From an uncultured Clostridia bacterium (GTDB taxonomy: Bacteria; Bacillota; Clostridia; Christensenellales; Aristaeellaceae): 64,000 nt of DNA. Within the stretch, counting starts at the first letter, position 1, and the number at the start of each line of letters is the position of its first letter. Location: NCBI GenBank assembly GCA_934630705.1, contig CAKTWP010000002.1, positions 1 through 64,000 on the forward strand, in the 5' to 3' direction. Position numbers and translations under genes: made by a program. Of this stretch, positions 16,651 through 25,175 are shown in pieces. The notes beneath the pieces were generated by a model. It saw only the letters and a list, made by a program, of their open reading frames with translations. It ran no database searches and had not been told where the DNA came from.

Positions 16651-17163
16651 TTAACCGGCCTTTCCGGAGTCTTTTTCGGATTTCATGGCCGCCAGCTGCT
16701 TTTCCAGCGCCGCCTGACGGGCCAGCAGGGCGTTCATTTTATCATAGAGATCCTCGATCATGATTTCCGTTTTCAGGTTCACCTTGTAATCGTTTTCCGC
16801 CCGGCGGCGATCCTTTTCCTCCTGCCGGTTCTGGCTCATCATAATCAGCGGGGCCTGAATGGCCGCCACGCAGGAAAGCACCAGATTCAGCAGAATGAAG
16901 GGATACGGATCGAACGCGCCGGACGCCAGCAGCACATTCCCTGCCATCCACAAAACCAGCACGCCGGTAAAGGAGAAAATAAATGCCCAGCTGCCTGCGA
17001 AACGGGCGATAGCGTCCGCTGCGCGCTGGCCCAGGGTATACTTTCCCTTTGCCGTGTTTTCAGATATTTTGCTGTCTGCCAGCAGGTTCAGCACTTCCTC
17101 GTCGGACATATCCCGGCGAATATCCGAAATCACTTCCTGCAGCAGCTTTCGGTTTTCTTTCAT
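16651..17163 (-). CDS. DUF1003 family membrane protein
   Basis: A 170-aa protein of the DUF1003 family. The Lys/Glu-rich N-terminus is followed by two close transmembrane helices (WAFIFSFTGVLVLWMAGNVLL and YPFILLNLVLSCVAAIQAP), the conserved motif PLIMMSQNRQEEKDRRRAENDY, and a C-terminal coiled coil (LARQAALEKQLAAMK). The family's role is not established. It lies 33 bp downstream of the ATP-grasp gene and is followed by a terminator. Confidence 0.9.
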   Translation of the reverse strand: MKENRKLLQEVISDIRRDMSDEEVLNLLADSKISENTAKGKYTLGQRAADAIARFAGSWAFIFSFTGVLVLWMAGNVLLASGAFDPYPFILLNLVLSCVAAIQAPLIMMSQNRQEEKDRRRAENDYKVNLKTEIMIEDLYDKMNALLARQAALEKQLAAMKSEKDSGKAG

Positions 17164-17196
17164 GGGTGTTTTCTCCTTATGGTTTTGGGAAAAAAC

Positions 17197-18066
17197 TCAG
17201 ATTTTTTCCTGAATAGACGCAAGAATCTCTCGGGCCACGGGCGCGCCGGTAAGAGCGGAAAGGGCAGTGAAATGGGCGTTGGAATTAACCTCGCACAGCA
17301 GCGGCCCATCCCGGCTTTCCAGCAGATCCACCCCGGCGAAGCTGAGCCCCAGCGCCCGGCATGCCCGGGCCGCCAAGGCGATTTCATCGGCGGAGGGGGT
17401 GTAGGCCACGCCGTGGCCGCCGTGCTGAATGTTGGCCCGGAAATCGCCGTCATTGACGCGGCGCATGGCGCCCACGCACCTGTCGCCCACCATATACAGC
17501 CGCAGATCCTTTCCCGCGCTTTCGCTGACGAACCGCTGGAGCAGCAGCGCCGTGCCCGCTCTGGCACGAAGCAGCGCCCGGGCTTCCTCGGCGTTTTTTG
17601 CCAGATATACCTGCTGCCCAAAGGAGCCGCAGCCCTCCTTGATTACCATCGGATACCCCAGCGCTGTTTCCGCCTGATCCAGAAAAACCATCCGCGGATA
17701 GCCGTTGCCCGGGAAGGTCTGGGGGCAAAGCAGGGTGTCTGGCATGGGAAGGCCCGCCTGGCACAGGGCCAGATGCGTGAGGGTTTTATCATCGCACAGG
17801 GCAATGGCCCGGGGGGCGTTAAACACCCGCGCCCCCTGGATTTCCAGCAGGTGGGCCAGGCGGACGTCCTTATCCCAGAACAGCACAAAATCTCCCGCGT
17901 CCGCCGGAGAAAGCGGCCGGGGCCCGGGCAGCAGGCAGGGAAAATCCTCGTTGGTTTTCACTTGCAGCGCCATGCCCAGATCATGCGCCGCGGCCTGAAG
18001 CTGCCGGGCCATTTCAGCCATGGAGGGGCTGTCCCAGAAGGCGTTGACGATCAGCGTTCCCTGCAT
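17197..18066 (-). CDS. RimK-like ATP-grasp ligase
   Basis: A 289-aa ATP-grasp protein of the RimK/alpha-L-glutamate ligase group. These enzymes form acyl-phosphates and join amino acids to a carboxylate such as a peptide end, cofactor or small molecule. Visible are the ATP-grasp lysine region YPMVIKEGCGSFGQQVYL, LLQRFVSESAGKDLRLYMVG, and the metal-binding end GVDLLESRDGPLLCEVNSNAHF. GGGAGTGA precedes ATG 18066, only 4 bp after the zinc-ribbon gene stop. The substrate is unknown. Confidence 0.88.
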   Translation of the reverse strand: MQGTLIVNAFWDSPSMAEMARQLQAAAHDLGMALQVKTNEDFPCLLPGPRPLSPADAGDFVLFWDKDVRLAHLLEIQGARVFNAPRAIALCDDKTLTHLALCQAGLPMPDTLLCPQTFPGNGYPRMVFLDQAETALGYPMVIKEGCGSFGQQVYLAKNAEEARALLRARAGTALLLQRFVSESAGKDLRLYMVGDRCVGAMRRVNDGDFRANIQHGGHGVAYTPSADEIALAARACRALGLSFAGVDLLESRDGPLLCEVNSNAHFTALSALTGAPVAREILASIQEKI

Positions 18067-18070
18067 GCGC

Positions 18071-18565
18071 TCACTCCCTGGGCCGCTTGGGAGGCTTGCC
18101 CGAAAGCAGCAGCGTCCACAGCCCGGGCAGGGCAGCAACCAGCGCCGCCGTCAGGGCAAGGGCAATATAGACCGCCATCCGCACGCCGTCTCCGGCGGCT
18201 TCATCCAGCAAAAGGGGCAGCAGGGCCGCGGCCAGCGCGTCATGCTGCCGCCAGGCCAGCAGGGCCGTCAGCAGGGGCAGCAGGGCCAGCAGCAGCCCGC
18301 CCACCATCCGGCCCAGCCCGGAAAACGGCCGCTTCTGCATACGGGGCCGCACCTGCGTTTCCGGGGGCTGATACCCTTCCGGGGCCCGGCGGCGGGGCGG
18401 GACGGCCTCCGCCGCGGGGGTCACCCGGGGCGCTCTTGGCGCACGGGCGGATTGCTGTTCCGGTGCGCCGGAGCCAAATCGACCGGCCGCCCGAACTGCG
18501 CCGCAGCTTTCGCAGGCTGCGGCGCTATCTCTGTTTTCCGCATGGCAGCGGGGGCAAATCCACAT
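18071..18565 (-). CDS. Zinc-ribbon membrane protein
   Basis: A 164-aa protein. The N-terminal double-Cys ribbon is CPRCHAENRDSAAACESCG (residues about 4-22). A long Pro/Arg/Ala-rich linker follows, then two hydrophobic segments (about 85-110 and 125-155) and a basic tail. The start at 18565 follows AGGAGG with 8 bp spacing; an upstream ATG at 18592 has no comparable site. It is in one run with the ATP-grasp and pfkA genes. No function can be assigned. Confidence 0.75.
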   Translation of the reverse strand: MWICPRCHAENRDSAAACESCGAVRAAGRFGSGAPEQQSARAPRAPRVTPAAEAVPPRRRAPEGYQPPETQVRPRMQKRPFSGLGRMVGGLLLALLPLLTALLAWRQHDALAAALLPLLLDEAAGDGVRMAVYIALALTAALVAALPGLWTLLLSGKPPKRPRE

Positions 18566-18614
18566 TCCCTTCGCCTCCTTTGTAAAAATCAATGCCGATG
18601 AAGGCGCGCTTCAA

Positions 18615-19688
18615 TCAGTCGCCAAAGGAGATGCCCATATCCCGGGCTACCTGCACCATCTGATGATCCGGGGGCACCAGCTTGGGCACGCCCGCGATTT
18701 CGTTCAGGGGGTTATGGGTGATGGTGTTGCCCGCCAGGGCCACAGACACGCCGTATTCGCCCTTTTCGATCAGCTGGGCGGCATGCACGCCGAACTGGGT
18801 GGCCAGCACCCGGTCATAGGCGGAGGGGGAGCCGCCGCGCTGGATATGCCCCGGCACCACGGCCCGGGCTTCCACGCCCACCAGCTCGCTCAGCTCTTTG
18901 GCCACGCGCTCGGCAATGCCGTGAAAGCCGTTTTCCTGGCGCAGCGCGTCCCGCTCCTTGCGCTTCATTTTGGCTTCCTTTTTATCCATGGATCCTTCGG
19001 CCACTGCCAGAATGGAGAAGGCCTTTTTGCTGTTGGCCCGGGCTTCCACCACCTTGGCCACATCCTTGATGTCATAGGGGATTTCAGGCAGCAGCACCAC
19101 GTCCGCGCCGCCTGCCAGGCCGGAATACAGCGTGAGCCAGCCTGCCTTATTGCCCATGATCTCGATCACCATGCACCGGCCGTGGGAAGCGGCGGTGGTG
19201 TGGATTCGGTCGATCACGTCGGTGGCGATATCCACGGCGGTATGGAAGCCGAAGGTGAAATCCGTGCCGTAAATGTCGTTGTCGATGGTCTTGGGCAGGC
19301 CGATCACGTTCAGCCCCTCCTGAGAGAGCAGGTTGGCGGTTTTATGGGTGCCGTTGCCCCCCAGGGTCACCAGGCAGTCCAGCTTCATTTTCTGATAGTT
19401 GTCCTTCATGGCCTTGACCTTGTCCACATTGTCCTCCCCGATCACCCGCATATTGCGGAAGGGCTGACGGCTGGTGCCCAGGATGGTGCCCCCCAAGGTG
19501 AGGATGCCGGAAAACTGGCTGCGCTTCATTTCCTGCCATTCGCCTTCGATCAGGCCGCGATAGCCATCCATGATGCCCACGATTTCCGCGTCAAACATTT
19601 CGTACGCCGCCCGGGCCACGCCCCGGATCGCCGCGTTCAGGCCGGGGCAATCCCCGCCGCTGGTCAAAATCCCGATTCTGCGCTTCAT
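18615..19688 (-). CDS. pfkA: 6-phosphofructokinase, Gly104/Lys124 subtype
   Basis: A 357-aa glycolytic kinase converting fructose-6-phosphate to the 1,6-bisphosphate. Motifs are the N-terminal TSGGDCPGLNAAIRG, TLGGNGTHKTA, GLPKTIDNDIYGTDFTFGF, EIMGNKAGWL and PGHIQRGGSPSAYDR. At the two positions used to separate donor types this enzyme has Gly (GGNG, ATP-like) and Lys (PKTIDND, found in pyrophosphate and 'mixed' clades). The metal-associated Asp of GGDGS is Asn. It is therefore the G/K subtype. ATP use is likely, but pyrophosphate use is not excluded. Confidence 0.95.
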   Translation of the reverse strand: MKRRIGILTSGGDCPGLNAAIRGVARAAYEMFDAEIVGIMDGYRGLIEGEWQEMKRSQFSGILTLGGTILGTSRQPFRNMRVIGEDNVDKVKAMKDNYQKMKLDCLVTLGGNGTHKTANLLSQEGLNVIGLPKTIDNDIYGTDFTFGFHTAVDIATDVIDRIHTTAASHGRCMVIEIMGNKAGWLTLYSGLAGGADVVLLPEIPYDIKDVAKVVEARANSKKAFSILAVAEGSMDKKEAKMKRKERDALRQENGFHGIAERVAKELSELVGVEARAVVPGHIQRGGSPSAYDRVLATQFGVHAAQLIEKGEYGVSVALAGNTITHNPLNEIAGVPKLVPPDHQMVQVARDMGISFGD

Positions 19689-19707
19689 GATAAGAGCCTC
19701 CTTCTAT

Positions 19708-19749
19708 GCGAGGGGAAGATTCTCTGACGGCCAAAGAATCCCCCTTCGC
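19708..19749 (-). repeat. Dispersed palindromic repeat, copy 2
   Basis: On the minus strand a stem GCGAAGGGGGATTCTTTGG pairs with CCTCGC-containing sequence, preceded by GGCTTTCTCCGGGGAAGC. This matches the family's conserved upstream arm. It lies in the gap between the HerA-like gene and pfkA. Confidence 0.75.
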
Positions 19750-19810
19750 GCTTCCCCGGAGAAAGCCGCATTCGCCGCTTTCCAGGGGGTGCATGAATGG
19801 TCAAAGAGCT

Positions 19811-21496
19811 TTACCGCCTGCGGCCGTTGTTGATGCCCAGCATGCCAAGAAGCGAACGCGTCAGGCTGCTGCCCAGCTGACGGCCGGCGGAGGTGGTGGC
19901 GGATTTAGTGAAGGAATCCAGCAGCTGTTCGCCCATCGTCATTTCGCTGCGTTTTTTGGCTACCTTGCGTTCCTTCTGAGGCTTCTCCCGCGCCGCTTCC
20001 TGCACCGGCTGGGCCGCAGGATAGGCAGGCTGCTGATATACCGGCTGCTGAGGCAGGGTGGGAATGGACTGCTCCTCGTATTGGCCGGTGGCGGGGTTAT
20101 AAACCCGGAAGGCCACGGGCTGATACACGGGCTCGGCCGCCGCGGGGGCCGCCTGCTGCTCCGCCGCCTGGGGAATGGGCCGCACCACCTGGGTTTCCGC
20201 CACGCCGCCCTGATTGAACTGGCGGGAGAGGATTTCATAGGCGCTTTCCCGGTCGAAGGCGTCGTCATATTTTTTGCCGATCTGATCGTAATCCAGGAAG
20301 GATTTCCGCAGCTCGTCGGACACGGCGCCGATCTGGGATTGAGGCGGCAGAATCGTGGCCCGCTGCACCACGGAGGGGCTGCCGTCCTCCTGCAGGAAGG
20401 AGAGCAGCGCTTCGCCGGTGGCCAGCTGGGTGAGGATTTCTTCGGTATCGAAGGCGGGGTTCACCCGGAAGGTCTGGGCCACGGCACGGATCACCTTCTG
20501 CTCCTGGGGCGTGAAGGCCCGCAGGGCATGCTGCACCCGGCCGGAAAGCTGGGAGAGCACGGATGAGGGCACGTCGGTGGGGGACTGGGTGATGAAAAAC
20601 ACGCCCACGCCCTTGGAACGGATCAGACGGATTACCTGCTCGATTTTTTCCAGCAGGGCCTTGGAGCAATCGTCAAAGAGCAGATGGGCTTCGTCAAAGA
20701 AGAACACCATCCGGGGCAGGGCCTTGTCTCCCTGCTCGGGCAGCAGCTCATACAGCTCGCCCAGCAGCCACAGCAGGAACGTGGAATACATGGCGGGCTT
20801 GCGGAACAGCTTTTCGGCGGAGAGGATATTCACCATGCCGTTGCCGTTTTCATCCTGGCAGAGCCAATCGCGAATATCCAGGGCGGGCTCGCCAAAGAAA
20901 TAATTGCCCCCCTGGTCTTCCAAAATGGCGATGGAGCGCTGAATGGCGCCCACCGTGGCCTTGGCCACATTGCCGTAATCCAGGGTATACTTTGCCGCAT
21001 TTTCGCCCACGTAGGCCAGCATGGCCTTCACGTCCTTGAGATCCAGCAGCAGCATGCCCTCGTCGTCCGCAATGCGGAAAACCACATGCATCACCCCGGT
21101 TTGGGTTTCATTCAGCCCCAGCATCCGGCTCAGCAGCAGCGGCCCCATTTCGCTCACCGTGGTGCGCACGGGATGGCCCTTTTCGCCGTACACGTCCCAG
21201 AACGTTACCGGGCAGGCCCGGAAGGGAAAATGGCTCACGCCGCATTTTTCCAGCCGGGCGTCGATGCTCTCATTGCCCTCTCCGGGCTTGCACAGCCCCG
21301 CCAGATCGCCCTTCACATCGGCCATGAACACGGGCACGCCCAGCTGGGAAAAGCCTTCGGCCAGCACCTGCAGCGTCACGGTTTTGCCCGTGCCGGTGGC
21401 CCCGGCGATCAGGCCGTGGCGGTTGGCCATGCCGGGCAGCAGGCAGACCGCGCCTTCGCCGGATGTGCCCAGCCAGATATTTCCGTCCAGAATCAT
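19811..21496 (-). CDS. HerA/DUF853-type P-loop ATPase
   Basis: A 561-aa ATPase of the HerA-FtsK superfamily (DUF853/YjgR group). Walker A is AGATGTGKTVTLQ near residue 33, Walker B region RMVFFFDEAHLLFDD near 265, then FFITQSPTDVP and the arginine region SGRVQHALRAFTPQEQK. Residues about 440-530 form a Gln/Pro/Ala-rich linker, followed by a basic tail (EKPQKERKVAKKR). Relatives are DNA-translocating pumps or helicase-like enzymes, but the role of this subgroup is unclear. No NurA-like nuclease is adjacent. Confidence 0.88.
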   Translation of the reverse strand: MILDGNIWLGTSGEGAVCLLPGMANRHGLIAGATGTGKTVTLQVLAEGFSQLGVPVFMADVKGDLAGLCKPGEGNESIDARLEKCGVSHFPFRACPVTFWDVYGEKGHPVRTTVSEMGPLLLSRMLGLNETQTGVMHVVFRIADDEGMLLLDLKDVKAMLAYVGENAAKYTLDYGNVAKATVGAIQRSIAILEDQGGNYFFGEPALDIRDWLCQDENGNGMVNILSAEKLFRKPAMYSTFLLWLLGELYELLPEQGDKALPRMVFFFDEAHLLFDDCSKALLEKIEQVIRLIRSKGVGVFFITQSPTDVPSSVLSQLSGRVQHALRAFTPQEQKVIRAVAQTFRVNPAFDTEEILTQLATGEALLSFLQEDGSPSVVQRATILPPQSQIGAVSDELRKSFLDYDQIGKKYDDAFDRESAYEILSRQFNQGGVAETQVVRPIPQAAEQQAAPAAAEPVYQPVAFRVYNPATGQYEEQSIPTLPQQPVYQQPAYPAAQPVQEAAREKPQKERKVAKKRSEMTMGEQLLDSFTKSATTSAGRQLGSSLTRSLLGMLGINNGRRR

Positions 21497-21547
21497 GGGA
21501 ATCTCCTCCTTGTTTTGCGGGAGCCCCGCGTTTGTGTGTTTTTTGCC

Positions 21548-22681
21548 TTATACCCGCTGATAAATCAGGGCCGCGGCCTGGGCGCTGATGCCCTCGCCGC
21601 TGCCTTCAAAGCCCATGCGTTCGGTGGTGGTGGCCTTGACGGATACCCGCTCCGCCGGGATTCCCAGCGTCTGCGCAATGGTTTGGCGCATTTGCGGGAT
21701 GAAAGGGGCCAGCCTGGGCGCCTGGGCCACGATGGTCACATCGCAGTTGCCGATGGAAAAGCCGCGCTCCGCCAGCGCCCTGCCGGTTTCCGAAAGCAGC
21801 AGCAGCGAAGAAATGCCCCGGTATTTTTCGTCGCTGTCTGGAAACAGCTTGCCGATGTCCCCCAGCGCCGCCGCGCCCAGCAGCGCGTCCATCAGCGCGT
21901 GAAGCGCCACATCCGCATCGCTGTGGCCCAGCAGTCCCTTTTCATAGGGCACCAGCACGCCGCCCAGCCATAATGCCCGGCCTTCCACCAGCCGGTGCGC
22001 GTCATAGCCCTGGCCAATCCGGGGCAGCAGCATTCCTTCCGCCATGGTCAAATCCTCCGGTGAGGTGAGCTTGATATTGTCGTAGCTCCCGGGCGTTAAA
22101 TGTACCGGGAAGCCTGCGGCCTCCATCAGCGCCGCATCGTCGGTATACCGGCCCTGGGCCCGGGCATGGGCCGCCAGCAGCTCCGAAACCCGGAAGCCCT
22201 GGGGGGTCTGCACCTGATAGAGCGTGGCCCGATCCGGGGTTTCGATCACCAGACCGTTTGAATCCGCCCGCTTGATGGTGTCCCGCGCGCCCACGGCGGC
22301 CACGCCGCTGCCATGAGCTTTCACGCTGTCGATCACGGCGGCGATGGTTTCCCGGCGCACAAAGGGCCGCGCGCCATCATGGATAAGCACGATGTCCGCA
22401 TCCGCAGGCAGCGCCCGCAGGCCGCAAAGGGCGGAGGCCTGCCGGTCCGCGCCGCCGGGGACGATAGCCGACACGGCCAGCCCATAGGCCGCCAGCGTAT
22501 CGGAAAACAGCGCTTCCTCCCCGGCCCGGGTCACCAGCACCGCGCCGTCCGTCAGCCCTTCAAAGGCCCGCACACTGCGCACGATGGCCGGCATGCCCCC
22601 CACGGGCAGCAGGGTTTTGTTGCCCGCGCCGCCCATCCGCGTGCCGCTGCCGCCACAGAGAATCAGCGCGTATACGCTCAC
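21548..22681 (-). CDS. ispDF: Bifunctional IspD-IspF (MEP isoprenoid pathway)
   Basis: A 377-aa fusion of 2-C-methyl-D-erythritol 4-phosphate cytidylyltransferase (residues about 1-220; LILCGGSGTRMGG, VLIHDGARPFV, QTPQGF) and MECDP synthase (about 222-377; RIGQGYDAHRLVEG, LGHSDADVALHALMDALLGA, KATTTERMGFEGSGEGI). It catalyses steps 3 and 5 of the non-mevalonate pathway in the cytosol. The GTG start overlaps the upstream DUF4364 stop (GTGA), indicating translational coupling. IspDF fusions are known in several bacterial groups. Confidence 0.96.
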   Translation of the reverse strand: MSVYALILCGGSGTRMGGAGNKTLLPVGGMPAIVRSVRAFEGLTDGAVLVTRAGEEALFSDTLAAYGLAVSAIVPGGADRQASALCGLRALPADADIVLIHDGARPFVRRETIAAVIDSVKAHGSGVAAVGARDTIKRADSNGLVIETPDRATLYQVQTPQGFRVSELLAAHARAQGRYTDDAALMEAAGFPVHLTPGSYDNIKLTSPEDLTMAEGMLLPRIGQGYDAHRLVEGRALWLGGVLVPYEKGLLGHSDADVALHALMDALLGAAALGDIGKLFPDSDEKYRGISSLLLLSETGRALAERGFSIGNCDVTIVAQAPRLAPFIPQMRQTIAQTLGIPAERVSVKATTTERMGFEGSGEGISAQAAALIYQRV

Positions 22682-23217
22682 GGCTTGTCCTCCATGAGCA
22701 TGCGGATGATGGTTTCATACACCTCCGCGCCCCGGCGGGGCCAGCGCTCGGCCAGCTGAACGGCCAGCTCCCGACTGGGCAGGGAAAAGCTCACCCGCAT
22801 CATGTCCATGTCCTGCTCGGTGACGGTGAGGGTCAGCTCATATTCGCCCCGTTCCTGCTGCCGGATCTGGCTGAGATACTGATCCTCCTCCTGGAACTTC
22901 TGCCGCCAGGCGGGACCGTCCTCGGCCAGCAGCGTTTTCACGCTGCCGGGCACCCGTCCGCCAAAGAGCGTAAGTGCCTCCCGGCCCGCATCGGTCACCT
23001 CATAAATATATCCGGCGCGCTTTTTTGTGCGCACCGCCTGGCCCCGGGCGCATAAATCCCCCAGGGCGAACATCATATCGAAGTAATTGGTCAGGTCATG
23101 CTCAAAAAGAAATTGCAGCAGCTGCAATTCCGTGCAGGGGGCCAGATGCTGCAAAGCGTAAAGCACGATCAGCCGCTGCTCGTCATCCGGCATGCGGCGG
23201 GGCGGACGAAGCGTCAT
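22678..23217 (-). CDS. DUF4364 family protein (winged-helix-like regulator)
   Basis: A 179-aa protein of the DUF4364 family common in Clostridia. The N-terminal half is a winged-helix-like region (VLYALQHLAPCTELQLLQFL…VRTKKRAGYIYEVTDAGREAL), followed by a beta-rich C-terminal domain. GGAGG lies 6 bp before ATG 23217; the frame continues upstream without similarity. It is the first gene of the minus-strand run and overlaps ispDF by four bases. A regulatory role is inferred from the fold only. Confidence 0.85.
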   Translation of the reverse strand: MTLRPPRRMPDDEQRLIVLYALQHLAPCTELQLLQFLFEHDLTNYFDMMFALGDLCARGQAVRTKKRAGYIYEVTDAGREALTLFGGRVPGSVKTLLAEDGPAWRQKFQEEDQYLSQIRQQERGEYELTLTVTEQDMDMMRVSFSLPSRELAVQLAERWPRRGAEVYETIIRMLMEDKP

Positions 23218-23457
23218 TTTCTGCCTCCATACAAATATAATTCCTTTTGTATTATTTCTCAGGGAAACCCCGTTTTCCTGCCTGAGCGGGGGAAAATTGT
23301 GGCGGCACGGGAAAAAAGGGCTTTGTCCGATTCGTCTCTCCGGGGGAGACTCCATTAACACCCACGAATGAAAGAAGAAACGCTTCCGCTTCAAACTGGA
23401 GGGCATGATCAATAAGGAAAAGCCTGGCTTTTATTCCTTATGGCTTTCTTGGGAGGG

Positions 23458-23499
23458 TGCGGGAGGGGGTTCTTTGGCCGCAAAGAACCTCCTCCCGCA
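23458..23499 (+). repeat. Dispersed palindromic repeat, copy 3
   Basis: An almost perfect hairpin: TGCGGGAGG… with inner palindrome TTCTTTGGCCGCAAAGAA and closing CTCCCGCA. The family's upstream arm GGCTTTCTTGGGAGGG lies at 23442-23457. It sits in the divergent gap between the DUF4364 gene and yycJ. Confidence 0.85.
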
Positions 23500-23530
23500 T
23501 GATTTTCACATTCCTTGGAATGGTTTTCCC

Positions 23531-23559
23531 TTGCAATAAGCGCGGCTCCGCTTTATAAT
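23531..23559 (+). promoter_or_regulatory. Promoter of the yycJ-comEC-holA-rsmG run
   Basis: TTGCAA (23531-23536), a 17-bp spacer and a perfect TATAAT (23554-23559) lie about 50 bp before the yycJ start. Confidence 0.82.
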
Positions 23560-23610
23560 AAGAATATGCCGCGAATGCGGCGGATTGGGTTGGAAGGAGC
23601 GGGAGCGCCT

Positions 23611-24441
23611 GTGCAGGCGCGCCCGAGCGCATACAAAAGCATGCAGTTCACGTTTTGCCCGCTGTTCAGCGGGTCCAGCGGCAACGCGCTGTTTATCGGC
23701 GCGGGGGATACCCGCATTTTAATCGACGCCGGCATGCCCGGCCGGGCCATTGAAAACGCGCTGAAGGAAATCGGCGTGCTGCCCGAAACCCTCTCGGCCA
23801 TCGCCGTCACCCATGAGCATAGCGATCATACCAAGGGCGTGGGTATTCTCAGTCGGAAATATCATCTGCCAGTTTACGCCAATGAGCGCACGTTCAACGC
23901 CATGTACAAGCAGGTGGGGGAGATTGAGGCGCGGAACCGGCGGTATTTTGAAAGCGATTCGGATTTCTATATCGGCGATCTGGCGCTGCTGCCCATCCCC
24001 ATTCCCCATGACGCGGCGGAGCCGGTGGGCTATCGGGTGTTTTACGGCGGCCGCAGCGTGGGCGTCGCCACGGATATGGGGCATATGCAAAAGCGGGTGC
24101 TCAAGGCGCTGGCGGGATGTGATGTGCTGCTGCTGGAAAGCAACCATGACCCCGATCTGCTGATGCAGAACCCTCATTACTCTCTGTATCTCAAGCAGCG
24201 GATTCTGGGCAGCCACGGCCATCTGTCCAATGACGCCAGCGCCCAGGCCCTGCTGGCCCTCTATGAAACCGGGGTGCGTCAGGTGCTGCTGGGGCATCTG
24301 AGCGGGGAAAACAATACCCCTGAGCTGGCCCTGCAAACGGCCACGGAAAAGCTCGCCGCGGCGGGCGTGCGCATCAATGAAGATATCGGCCTGGGCATCG
24401 CCTGGCGGGATCGGGTGAGCAAGCGGTTTGAAATCAGCTGA
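23611..24441 (+). CDS. YycJ/WalJ-type metallo-beta-lactamase-fold hydrolase
   Basis: A 276-aa (or 266-aa) MBL-fold protein of the YycJ group, probably a 5'-3' DNA exonuclease-like enzyme linked to repair. The start of the fold reads CPLFSGSSGNALFIG. Metal ligands are visible in THEHSDHTKG, further His/Asp in PIPHDAAEPVG and VATDMGH, and the C-terminal ILGSHGHLSND…GHLSGENNTPELAL. GTG 23611 has GGGAG and AAGGAG upstream; ATG 23641 fits homologue length better but has no ribosome site, so the start is uncertain. In many Firmicutes yycJ lies in the walRK operon, but not here. Confidence 0.9.
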   Translation: MQARPSAYKSMQFTFCPLFSGSSGNALFIGAGDTRILIDAGMPGRAIENALKEIGVLPETLSAIAVTHEHSDHTKGVGILSRKYHLPVYANERTFNAMYKQVGEIEARNRRYFESDSDFYIGDLALLPIPIPHDAAEPVGYRVFYGGRSVGVATDMGHMQKRVLKALAGCDVLLLESNHDPDLLMQNPHYSLYLKQRILGSHGHLSNDASAQALLALYETGVRQVLLGHLSGENNTPELALQTATEKLAAAGVRINEDIGLGIAWRDRVSKRFEIS

Positions 24442-24466
24442 CCCGCAGATAAAGGAGACACGAAAG

Positions 24467-25171
24467 ATGGACATCCATGTGCTGGGCTGCCATGGCCCTT
24501 TTCCCGGGGCAAATGGCGCCACCAGCGGTTATCTGCTGGTATCGGGCGGCCATCAGCTGCTGATTGACTGCGGTGCAGGGGCGCTGGGCAAGCTGGCGGC
24601 AAAAATGGATCCCACGGCGCTGGATGGGGTGCTTTTATCCCATCTGCATTATGACCATATGAGCGACGCGCTGGTGCTGCAATATCAATTGCAGGCGGCA
24701 GGAAAGCGGCTGCCGCTGTTTGTGCCGCCGGAGGACGCTTCGCCCCAGCGGGCGCTTCTGTCTGCCGCCTTTGACGTGGCTTCCTACCCCCGGCAGATGG
24801 GCCTGGGCGCGCTGACGATCACGTCTTTCCCCGTGCGCCATCCTGTGCCCTGCCGGGCGCTGCGGATCACCGAGGGGGAAAAGACCTTCGTTTATACCGG
24901 CGATACCAACGATTGCCCCGGCCTTTCGGATTTTTGCCGGGGTGCGGATGCACTGCTGGCGGACGCCGCCTTTCTGACCGAAGAATGGCGGGATACCCTG
25001 CCCCATATGAGCGCGGCGGGGGCGGCCCGTCTGGCCCAAAACGCCGGCGTAAAACGCCTGTATCTCACCCATCTTCCCCTGCGCCATGCCCCGCAGACCC
25101 TGGAAGCCCAGGCCCGGGAGATTTTCCCCGGTGCTCAGGCCGTGGCCCCCGGCATGGTGATTTCTCTGTAA
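24467..25171 (+). CDS. Metallo-beta-lactamase-fold hydrolase (RNase Z-like/PhnP-like)
   Basis: A 234-aa MBL-fold protein. The N-terminus MDIHVLGCHGPFPGANGATS is followed by the metal motif LLSHLHYDHMSD, then FPVRHPVPCRALRI, VYTGDTNDCPGLSDF, and a final His in YLTHLPLRHA. This pattern is typical of RNase Z/PhnP-like phosphodiesterases, but the tRNase Z exosite is not evident. AAAGGAG precedes the ATG. It sits between yycJ and comEC, so three consecutive genes carry an MBL domain. The substrate is unknown. Confidence 0.86.
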   Translation: MDIHVLGCHGPFPGANGATSGYLLVSGGHQLLIDCGAGALGKLAAKMDPTALDGVLLSHLHYDHMSDALVLQYQLQAAGKRLPLFVPPEDASPQRALLSAAFDVASYPRQMGLGALTITSFPVRHPVPCRALRITEGEKTFVYTGDTNDCPGLSDFCRGADALLADAAFLTEEWRDTLPHMSAAGAARLAQNAGVKRLYLTHLPLRHAPQTLEAQAREIFPGAQAVAPGMVISL

Positions 25172-25175
25172 AAAA

